A stretch of DNA of 37,106 nucleotides from Rhodoferax sp. (GTDB lineage: Bacteria; Pseudomonadota; Gammaproteobacteria; Burkholderiales; Burkholderiaceae_C), in NCBI GenBank assembly GCA_026224975.1, contig JAMFRW010000113.1:1-37106 (forward strand), written 5' to 3'. Shown piece by piece: positions 30,901-37,106 of this stretch. Below the pieces are notes generated by a model, which was not told the origin of the DNA, searched no databases, and saw only the letters and a program-made list of their open reading frames with translations. Every line of letters starts with the position of its first letter. Positions within the stretch are counted from its first letter, which is position 1. Position numbers and translations under genes: made by a program.

Positions 30901-31536
30901 ATGATCACCCTCTACACCTGGACCACGCCCAACGGCCGCAAGATTTCGATCATGCTCGAGGAGTTGGGCCTGCCCTACACCGTGCACGCCATCAACATCG
31001 GCCGCGACGAACAGTTCGCGCCCGCCTTCCTCAACGTTTCGCCCAACAACAAGATCCCGGCGATCGAAGACGACGAGGCCGAAGGCGGCCCGCTGGCGAT
31101 CTTCGAGAGCGGCGCGATCCTGACCTATCTCGCCGAGAAAACCGGCCGCTTCCTGCCAGCCTCCGGCGCGGCCAGGTTCAAGACCCTGGAGTGGCTGCAC
31201 TGGCAGATCGGCGGCCTCGGCCCGATGCTCGGCCAGCTCGGCTTCTTCGCCGTGCGATCCAAAGAGCGCGCGCCGCTCGCGATCCACCGTTTCACCGACG
31301 AAGCCGACCGCCTGCTCGGCGTGATGGAACGCCGCCTGGCCGAGTCGCCGTATCTGGGCGGCGCCGAGTATTCGATCGCCGACATCGCCGCCTACCCTTG
31401 GACACTCGCCGCCACGACCGTGATGGGCCAGGTGCTCGCGCCCGCACTCGAAGCCAAGCCCGCGCTTCATCGCTGGCTGGAAGCCGTGGGCGCGCGGCCA
31501 GCGGTCGCGCGCGGAATGAGCGTGCCGGTGGTTTGA
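30901..31536 (+). CDS. YfcG-like glutathione S-transferase
   Basis: A 211-residue glutathione transferase of the Nu class (YfcG/YghU-like). T-T-P-N-G-R-K at residues 8-14 matches the T9-P-N11 active site of E. coli YfcG, as do FLNVSPNNKIPAI, the FESGAILTYLAEKTG glutathione-binding motif, and WQIGGLGPMLGQLGFF. YfcG reduces disulfides with glutathione; some relatives isomerise. Its place directly after the homogentisate-locus regulator raises the possibility that it replaces maleylacetoacetate isomerase (MaiA), which is missing here. But it lacks the SSCxWRVRIAL motif of MaiA-zeta, so this is a weak guess. The start ATG 30901 follows GAAGGAG by five bases. Confidence 0.9.
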   Translation: MITLYTWTTPNGRKISIMLEELGLPYTVHAINIGRDEQFAPAFLNVSPNNKIPAIEDDEAEGGPLAIFESGAILTYLAEKTGRFLPASGAARFKTLEWLHWQIGGLGPMLGQLGFFAVRSKERAPLAIHRFTDEADRLLGVMERRLAESPYLGGAEYSIADIAAYPWTLAATTVMGQVLAPALEAKPALHRWLEAVGARPAVARGMSVPVV

Positions 31537-31560
31537 TCGGTGAGTTCGTGCGCGAGCTTC

Positions 31561-32616
31561 CTACGAGGGTTGCGCCTGCAAGCCCGCCGCCAACAGGCGG
31601 GTGATCTCCGCCGCTGGCAATTCCTGGCACGCACTCGCGTTTTGCCCCGACCACAGCGGCGAGAAGTCGCCGCTGCCCAGGCGCTCGGCATGCGCGCGAA
31701 GCGGAGCCATCGCGGCGGTGGCGAGCGGGAACTCCGGTGCCATCGAGCTGATGGGGCCGAGTTCGCGCATCACGCGGTTGACGATGCCGCGTGCCGGGCG
31801 GCCGGTGAAGAGGTTGGTGAGGGCAGTGTGGCGCGCGGCTTCGCTCTTCAGGGCGGCGCGGTGGACCGGGCTGGCGAGCGATTCGGGGCACAGCAGATAG
31901 GCGGTACCTGCTTGCACGCCGGCTGCGCCGAGTGACATCGCGGCGGCGACCGATGCGGCATCGACGATGCCGCCGGCCGCGATCACCGGCAGCTTCACCG
32001 CGCGCACGATCTGCGGGAGCAGCGCGAAGGTGCCGAGCTGCCGCGTGAGGTCGTGCGAGAGGAAGTGGCCGCGGTGGCCGCCTGCTTCCAGCCCCTGCGC
32101 GATGACGACATCGACGCCTTGGGCTTCGAGCCAGATCGCTTCTTCGACTGTGGTCGCGCTGGACAGCACCTTCGCGCCCCAGCGCCGAACGCGCGCGAGC
32201 AACGTCGCATCCGGCAGGCCGAAATGAAAGCTCACGACCGGCGGTTCGAACTCGCTCAGCACCTCCGCCGCTTCGGCGCTGAAGGGCGCGCGGCCGGGGC
32301 CGGCGGGCGCGGCGTTCACATCGAGCCCAAACGCCTGGTGATACGGCGCGAGCGTGGCACGCCAGGCGGCATCACGAACGCCGTCGGGCGTGGGCACATG
32401 GTGCGCGAAGAAATTGACGTTGTACGGATGGCGGGTGCCGGCCTTGATGCGCGCCAGTTCCTCGCGCAACGCGGCGAGCGTCAGCATGGCGCCCGGCAGC
32501 GAGCCCAGCCCGCCGGCATTGCTGACGGCGATGGCCATGGCGCTGCCTTGCACGCCGGCCATCGGCGCCTGGATGAGCGGCAGCTCGGTGCCGAGAAGTT
32601 GGCTCAATGCGTTCAT
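31561..32616 (-). CDS. Nitronate monooxygenase / 2-nitropropane dioxygenase-like flavoprotein
   Basis: A 351-residue FMN-dependent TIM-barrel protein. Typical segments are LPLIQAPMAGVQGSAMAIAVSNAGGLGSLPGA, NVNFFAHH, VVSFHFGLP, VDVVIAQGLEAGGHRG with the conserved H, and VIAAGGIVDAASVAAAMSLGAAGVQAGTAYL, the FMN phosphate site. The family oxidises alkyl nitronates, or acts as NAD(P)H:quinone reductase. This one is of the class I type. The start is ATG 32616. It follows the PLP-enzyme gene by 10 bp on the same strand, so they form an operon. It converges with the GST gene across 24 bp. Confidence 0.92.
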   Translation of the reverse strand: MNALSQLLGTELPLIQAPMAGVQGSAMAIAVSNAGGLGSLPGAMLTLAALREELARIKAGTRHPYNVNFFAHHVPTPDGVRDAAWRATLAPYHQAFGLDVNAAPAGPGRAPFSAEAAEVLSEFEPPVVSFHFGLPDATLLARVRRWGAKVLSSATTVEEAIWLEAQGVDVVIAQGLEAGGHRGHFLSHDLTRQLGTFALLPQIVRAVKLPVIAAGGIVDAASVAAAMSLGAAGVQAGTAYLLCPESLASPVHRAALKSEAARHTALTNLFTGRPARGIVNRVMRELGPISSMAPEFPLATAAMAPLRAHAERLGSGDFSPLWSGQNASACQELPAAEITRLLAAGLQAQPS

Positions 32617-32626
32617 GGCGATCCTT

Positions 32627-33826
32627 TCAGGAAACCGATGCTGCCAATGCAGCGGCAATGTCCGCCTTCAAGTCTTCCACATGCTCCAGCCCCACCGAGA
32701 AGCGCACGAAGTTGGGCTCGATGCCAGCCGCGATCATCTGGGCTTCGTTCATCGTGCCGGCCCACATCGCCGCGGTGTGCACCACCAGAGATTCGACGCC
32801 GCCCAGGCTCACCGCGTGCGTGGCCAGTTCGAGTTGGGCGACGAAGTGGCTGGTGGCCTCGTAGCCGCCGCGCACCGCGAACGCGATGACCGCGCCGAAG
32901 CCCGTCATCTGCCGCGCGGCCAACGCGTGCTGCGGGTGGCTGGCCAGGCCCGGATACCAGATGCGCTCGATCTGCGGCTGTGCCTGCAACCAGTCGGCCA
33001 GCGCCAGCGCCGTCGCGTTGAGGCGCGCCATGCGGACCGGCAGCGTGCGCAGCCCTCGCAGCAGCAACCATGCGTCCATCGGCGAAAGCACCGAGCCCAG
33101 CGTGGTGTGCATCTTCCAGATGATCTCGGCCAAGGCGTGGCTGCAGCAGACCACGCCGGCCGTGATGTCGTGGTGGCCGCCGAGGTACTTGGTGGCGCTG
33201 TGCACGACGATGTCGATGCCCGCATCGTGCGGCTTCTGGTTGAGCGGCGAGGCGAAGGTGTTGTCGGCGATGGTCGTGATGCCGTGTGCTTTCGCGAGTG
33301 CTGCCACCGCCGCCAGATCGGTGATGGTCAACGTGGGGTTGGCGGGCGTCTCGACCATGATCAGCCGCGTGTTCGGCTTGATGGCGCGCGCGAACGCTTC
33401 CATGTCACCTTGCTCGACCAGCGTGGCCTCCACGCCGAAGCGCGGCAGCACTTCGTCGAAGAGCTTGGTCGTGCTCATGTAGTGCCGGCTCTGCGCGATG
33501 ACGTGGTCGCCGGCCTTCAAGAGTGCGAGCACGCTGGTGCTGATCGCACTCATGCCGGAGGCGGTGACCAGCGCTGTCTCGGTGTGTTCGAGCGCCGCCA
33601 CGATGGCCGCCACGCGCTCGTGCACCGGGTTGCCGTAGCGGGTGTAGTAGGCGGCGTGGCGCGGCGTGTTGGCCATGTCGGCGAACTCGGCCGCATCAGC
33701 GGCGGCGAAGGTCGCGCTGTAGTAGATCGGCGGCACTACCGACTTGTGATCCGATTCGCGCCGAGACAAATGCGAATCGCCGTGCAGTACGCGGGTGTCT
33801 TCCTGCCAGTGGGGATCGTTCGTCAT
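32627..33826 (-). CDS. Cys/Met metabolism PLP-dependent enzyme (cystathionine beta-lyase-like)
   Basis: A 399-residue PLP enzyme of the Cys/Met metabolism family (MetB/MetC/MetZ). The PLP-lysine is K213 in VVHSATKYLGGH; D188 (TIADNTFASP) contacts the ring nitrogen; TRYGNPVHERVAAIVAALEHTETALVTASGMSAIS gives the phosphate site; YYTRYGNP and SLGGVESLVVHTA are standard. The family covers cystathionine beta-lyase, gamma-synthase and methionine gamma-lyase; sequence alone does not separate these, but length and the HTAAMWAGTMNEAQ tail suggest a lyase. The ATG 33826 is the natural start (MTNDPHWQEDTRVLHGDSHLS). It is 41 bp downstream of the efflux OMF gene and may belong to the same transcript, or have its own promoter. 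Confidence 0.9.
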   Translation of the reverse strand: MTNDPHWQEDTRVLHGDSHLSRRESDHKSVVPPIYYSATFAAADAAEFADMANTPRHAAYYTRYGNPVHERVAAIVAALEHTETALVTASGMSAISTSVLALLKAGDHVIAQSRHYMSTTKLFDEVLPRFGVEATLVEQGDMEAFARAIKPNTRLIMVETPANPTLTITDLAAVAALAKAHGITTIADNTFASPLNQKPHDAGIDIVVHSATKYLGGHHDITAGVVCCSHALAEIIWKMHTTLGSVLSPMDAWLLLRGLRTLPVRMARLNATALALADWLQAQPQIERIWYPGLASHPQHALAARQMTGFGAVIAFAVRGGYEATSHFVAQLELATHAVSLGGVESLVVHTAAMWAGTMNEAQMIAAGIEPNFVRFSVGLEHVEDLKADIAAALAASVS

Positions 33827-33867
33827 CGGCTCGGCTCGGTGGCGCAGCAGGGCGCTGCGCCCAAATG

Positions 33868-35322
33868 CTACTGCCCCGCCGCATCTCCAGCCTGCGGCCA
33901 ACCGCCACCCAGCGCCTTCACCAGAAACACCGAGGTCACCAGCCGCTGGCCCTGCAACTGCGCGTTCTGGCGTTCGACGGTCAGGAGCGATTGCTGCGCG
34001 CTGATCACGTCGAGGTAGGTCGAGGCGCCGCCTTCGTAGCGCGCGGTCGCCATGTCGAGCACGCGGCGTGCGCTGCCCACGGCCTGCTGCGATTGGGCGG
34101 TGGCGCGGTCGAGCGAGGCCAGGCCGGTGATGCCGTCTTCGACTTCCTGCATGGCGGTGAGCACGACGCGGCGATAGCTCGCCACGGTGGCGTCGTAGCC
34201 GGCGTTCGCGAAGTCGACACTCGCGCGCACGCGCCCGGCATCGAAGAGCGTTTGCGTGGCCGACACGCCGATCGACCACAGCAGGCTGGAGGCGCTGAAC
34301 AGCGAACCCAGCGTGCGGCTGTCGACACCGATCGACGGGCCCAGGATCACGCTTGGATAGAACGCGGCCGTCGCCACGCCGATCTGCGCATTGGCCGCGG
34401 CCATCGCGCGTTCGGCCGAGGCCACATCGGGCCGGCGCTCCAGCACATCCGACGGCACGCCGATCGGTGCGCTGAACTGCAACGCCGTGCTGTTCACAGC
34501 CGCCAGGTCAGCCGGCAGCTCGAAGCTCGGCGCGGGCGTGCCGGTCAGCGTGGCGATGGCGTGTTCGAACTGGCTGCGCTGCTTGCGGAGCACGTCGACT
34601 TGCGCGAGCGTGGCGTCGAGCAGCGCCTGTTGCTGGGCCACATCGAGGCCAGAAGCCGCGCCCAGGTCATGGCGCGAACTCACCAGGCCCAGCGCGCGGT
34701 TTTGCAGCGCGATCGAGCGTGAGAGCACGTCGAGTTCGACATCGAGCGCGCGCAGATTGAAGTAGGTGGTGGCCAGTTCGGCGGTGACCAGCAGCCGCGT
34801 GTTTTCGAGATCGGCGGCCGATTGCTGGGCCGATGCTTCAGCGCCTTCGACCGTGCGCTGCACGCGGCCCGCCAGATCGACTTCGTAGTTGACGTTGAAC
34901 TGCAGCGCCGCTTCGTTCTGCACCGTCGAGAAGTTGGGCGAAGCGTAGTTGGAGAGCGGCCGGTTCGCCGAGATCTTCTGCCGCGACCCACGCACGCCCA
35001 GACTCACTTGCGGAAAGATGCTGGCCGACACCGATGCCACCTGCGCACGCGCCTGCGCCAGCCGCGCGTTGGCGGCGGCCAGCGTGGCATTGGCGGCCAG
35101 CGCCTGGCGCTGCAGCGCGTCGAGTTGGGCATCGCCGTACGGCTGCCACCACGGGCCTTTGGCGGCGGTATCGGCAGGTGTGCTTTCGCGGAACGGCGCT
35201 TCGAGCTTCCACGCGACCGGCATCGCGGCGATGACGTCGGGCCTGTGATAGTCGGGGCCGGCGGCGCAGGCGGAGAGGAGGATGGCGGCCAGGGCCGCCG
35301 TCCAAGGTCCGCGACGATTCAC
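33868..35322 (-). CDS. NodT-family outer-membrane efflux lipoprotein (TolC-like, RND system)
   Basis: Outer-membrane channel of a tripartite RND efflux pump. The 484-residue chain starts with a lipoprotein signal, MNRRGPWTAALAAILLSAC, where C19 is the lipidated cysteine. Two OEP repeats follow, including LDALQRQALAANATLAAANARLAQARAQV and ATTYFNLRALDVELDVL, then LERRPDVASAERAMAAANAQIGVATAAFYPSVILGPS, all typical of NodT/OprM. The start codon is GTG at 35322; it overlaps the adaptor stop as GTGA, so the two are translationally coupled. The substrate of the pump is unknown. No regulator is visible, as the 5' end of the operon lies outside the window. Confidence 0.95.
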   Translation of the reverse strand: MNRRGPWTAALAAILLSACAAGPDYHRPDVIAAMPVAWKLEAPFRESTPADTAAKGPWWQPYGDAQLDALQRQALAANATLAAANARLAQARAQVASVSASIFPQVSLGVRGSRQKISANRPLSNYASPNFSTVQNEAALQFNVNYEVDLAGRVQRTVEGAEASAQQSAADLENTRLLVTAELATTYFNLRALDVELDVLSRSIALQNRALGLVSSRHDLGAASGLDVAQQQALLDATLAQVDVLRKQRSQFEHAIATLTGTPAPSFELPADLAAVNSTALQFSAPIGVPSDVLERRPDVASAERAMAAANAQIGVATAAFYPSVILGPSIGVDSRTLGSLFSASSLLWSIGVSATQTLFDAGRVRASVDFANAGYDATVASYRRVVLTAMQEVEDGITGLASLDRATAQSQQAVGSARRVLDMATARYEGGASTYLDVISAQQSLLTVERQNAQLQGQRLVTSVFLVKALGGGWPQAGDAAGQ

Positions 35323-36572
35323 AGCGTGCCTTTCGCCGGCGCGCTCGCGGCATCCTTGCCTGCCGCGGCAACCGCCACCTGATCGCCTTCCGCCAGCGAA
35401 TCCGAAGGGTTCAACACCAGCCGGTCGGTCGCAGCAATGCCGTCGAGGATCTCCACCGATTCGCCATAGTTCCGCCCGAGGTTCACCGCACGCAAGCGCA
35501 CCTTGCCTTGCGGGTCGACTACCGCCACGCGCGTGCCTTCGCCGCGGAAGAGCAGCGCGTTCGCCGGGATCGACATGGCGCCGCTGGCCTCTAACGCCAT
35601 CGTGGCCTGCACGAAGGCGCCGGGCAGCAGCGTGCCGTCCTTGTTGGGCAGCGCGATCTCGACCTGCATGGTGCGGGTCGCGGCGTCGATCGAGGCGGCG
35701 GTGCGCGCGACCGTGCCCTGGAACTTGCGCCCGCGCAATTCGGCCTGCGTGATCGTCACCGGCTGGCCGGGCTTGATGAGCTGCGCATAGGCCTGCGGCA
35801 CGTTCACGTAGACGCGCAGCGGGTCGGTCTGCGAGAGCACGAAGAGCGAGCGCCCGCCGCCACCGCCGCCCGCGTCGATCAGGTCGCCCACGTCGACATT
35901 GCGGCGCGTGATCACGCCGGCAAAGGGCGCGAGCACGCGCTTGAAGTTTTCGGTCTGGCGCAGGCGCTGCACGTTGGCTTCGGCCGCGGCCACGTTGGCA
36001 CTGGCCGATGCGACGGCGCTGCGGCGCTCGTCCAGGTCCTGCTGCGAGACCACGTCTTTCTGGCGCAGGCTTTCCCAGCGCTCGACCGTGCTCTTCGCCA
36101 GCGCCAGGCCCGAAGCCGCCTGCTCGCGTGCCGCGATGGCCTGGGTGAGCTGCTGATCGATCTCGGGGGTTTCGATCTCGGCCAGCAGATCGCCTTTTTC
36201 GACGCGGCTGCCGATGTCCTTGGTCCAGCGCTTGAGATAGCCGCTGGCGCGCGCCGCGATCGGCGATTGCACCTGGCCTTGCAGCGTGCCCGGCAGCGCG
36301 AGCGGCTGGCCGGTGCCACTGGTCGTGGGCAGTGCGGTCTTCACGTACTGGATGGCGCGCTCTTCGGTGCCGGCTTCCAGCGCCTTGGCATTGGCCATGC
36401 GCACGAACACGGTGCGGCCTGCGCCGAGCGCGAGCAGCAACAGCACGACGAGGGTCAGGATCTTGGTGCGGCGAACGATCTGGCGGCGCTGCAGCATCTC
36501 GTGGTGCTCACCGTCTGCCGAGGTCGTATCGATCGGGTGGATGCCCAGGGCCGCATGGCGTTGCTCGGACAT
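35319..36572 (-). CDS. RND efflux periplasmic adaptor (MFP) subunit
   Basis: Membrane-fusion adaptor linking the RND pump to the outer-membrane channel, 417 aa. One membrane anchor, ILTLVVLLLLALGAG (about 38-52), follows a cytoplasmic N-terminal stretch of 37 residues. Then come the lipoyl halves (LPGTLQGQVQSPIAARASGYL and VLAPFAGVITRRNVDVGDLI) with a coiled coil between (AIAAREQAASGLALAKSTVERWESLRQKDVVSQQDLDE). A glycine run GGGGGG is inserted before RSLFVLSQTD. The beta-barrel and membrane-proximal domains complete it. It is anchored, not lipidated. The ATG 36572 follows GGAG by ten bases and is 4 bp after the pump stop. Confidence 0.95.
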   Translation of the reverse strand: MSEQRHAALGIHPIDTTSADGEHHEMLQRRQIVRRTKILTLVVLLLLALGAGRTVFVRMANAKALEAGTEERAIQYVKTALPTTSGTGQPLALPGTLQGQVQSPIAARASGYLKRWTKDIGSRVEKGDLLAEIETPEIDQQLTQAIAAREQAASGLALAKSTVERWESLRQKDVVSQQDLDERRSAVASASANVAAAEANVQRLRQTENFKRVLAPFAGVITRRNVDVGDLIDAGGGGGGRSLFVLSQTDPLRVYVNVPQAYAQLIKPGQPVTITQAELRGRKFQGTVARTAASIDAATRTMQVEIALPNKDGTLLPGAFVQATMALEASGAMSIPANALLFRGEGTRVAVVDPQGKVRLRAVNLGRNYGESVEILDGIAATDRLVLNPSDSLAEGDQVAVAAAGKDAASAPAKGTL

Positions 36573-36576
36573 GGCT

Positions 36577-37106
36577 TCAATTCTCCTGAGGGGCGGCAAG
36601 GGGTGGCGGCTCGTTGCGGTGCGCGGCAGCGTCGCGCGCCGCATGGCGCTTGGCCAGGCGCTGGTGCACGCCTGCAAACACCACCGGCACGAAGAACAAG
36701 GTGGACACGGTTGCAAACAGCAGGCCACCGATGACCGCGCGGCCGAGCGGCGCGTTCTGCTCGGCGCCTTCGCCCAGGCCGAGCGCCATCGGGATCATGC
36801 CGATGATCATCGCCAGCGCCGTCATCAGCACCGGGCGGATGCGCGTGGCGCCGGCTTCCAGCGCGGCCGACAACGCCGTGATGCCGGCCTGCTGCCGCTC
36901 GCGCGCGAACGACACCAGCAAGATGCTGTTGGCCGTGGCCACACCCATCGTCATGATGACCCCGGTGAGCGCCGGCACGCTCAGCGTGGTGCCGGTGATG
37001 AAGAGCATCCAGGCGATGCCTGCGAGCGCGGCCGGCAGCGCGGCGACGATGATGGCCGCATCGATCCACGACTGGAAGTTGACGACGATCAGCAGGTAGA
37101 CCAGCA
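36577..37106 (-). CDS. RND efflux pump inner-membrane permease (C-terminal part, cut by window edge)
   Basis: C-terminal 176 codons of a proton-driven RND transporter, about a sixth of a usual 1030-residue pump. Visible membrane segments include SWIDAAIIVAALPAALAGIAWM, LSVPALTGVIMTMGVATANSILLVSFARE (the late conserved RND segment), PVLMTALAMIIGMIPMALGLGEGAEQNAPLGRAVIGG and LLFATVSTLFFVPVVFAGV. The polar tail (AKRHAARDAAAHRNEPPP) is cytoplasmic. The segment pattern fits the HAE1/multidrug group more than heavy-metal pumps, but the diagnostic central residues are outside the window. First of three co-transcribed efflux genes. Confidence 0.93.
   Translation of the reverse strand, partial: LVYLLIVVNFQSWIDAAIIVAALPAALAGIAWMLFITGTTLSVPALTGVIMTMGVATANSILLVSFARERQQAGITALSAALEAGATRIRPVLMTALAMIIGMIPMALGLGEGAEQNAPLGRAVIGGLLFATVSTLFFVPVVFAGVHQRLAKRHAARDAAAHRNEPPPLAAPQEN

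Noticed and set aside
1-37106. CRISPR arrays, tRNA or rRNA genes, prophage genes
   Set aside because: No regularly spaced direct repeats, cloverleaf-like conserved arms, rRNA segments or phage proteins were seen on either strand.

Overview
The window is GC-rich (roughly two thirds G+C by eye), densely packed and free of rRNA, tRNA, phage or CRISPR signals. Gene content (Bug-type tricarboxylate receptors, Liv-type ABC clusters with acyl-CoA ligases, the homogentisate operon with a DUF2783 protein, NodT/RND efflux, DUF72, CsbD) points to a metabolically versatile betaproteobacterium of the Burkholderiales, probably near Comamonadaceae or the Leptothrix/Rubrivivax group. The family assignment is inference; no marker gene is present.

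Region 1 (1-10454) is an uptake-and-activation locus. A leftward operon runs from an AMP-dependent acyl-CoA synthetase through livG, livH, livM, a Liv-type receptor, livF and a 91-residue unknown to a PaaK-like CoA ligase. A truncated Bug receptor follows. A Crp/Fnr-type regulator is divergent, and a perfect 7-bp inverted repeat sits almost exactly midway between the two starts. The layout suggests import of a carboxylic acid, CoA activation and local control. The substrate cannot be read from the sequence.

Region 2 (10488-20588) is mixed: a 5'-nucleotidase, a small one-helix membrane protein, a 312-bp non-coding element bounded by inverted repeats, an alpha/beta hydrolase, a soluble two-component pair (OmpR-type regulator plus hybrid PAS kinase), a Vitreoscilla-type globin, a CsbD protein, a UvrD-like helicase that has lost two blocks in frame, a DUF72 protein and a small unknown. 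Region 3 (20684-24077) holds another unknown protein, an unusual excisionase-HTH/receiver fusion, ferredoxin-NADP reductase and an LpxR-like outer-membrane protein.

Region 4 (24266-31536) is aromatic catabolism. A leftward operon encodes an MBL-fold protein lacking the DH of its metal motif, a flavin monooxygenase, a DUF2783 protein, homogentisate dioxygenase (hmgA) and fumarylacetoacetase (fahA), with tight overlaps. An IclR regulator is divergent and is followed by a YfcG-like glutathione transferase. No hppD or standard maiA is seen. Region 5 (31561-37106) holds a nitronate monooxygenase-like flavoprotein, a Cys/Met-metabolism PLP enzyme and a tripartite RND efflux system whose pump gene runs off the right edge.

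The strongest leads are the twice-deleted helicase, the centred palindrome in the Liv/CoA-ligase locus, the inverted-repeat element at 12002-12313, the HTH-receiver fusion and the two enzymes with altered signature motifs.
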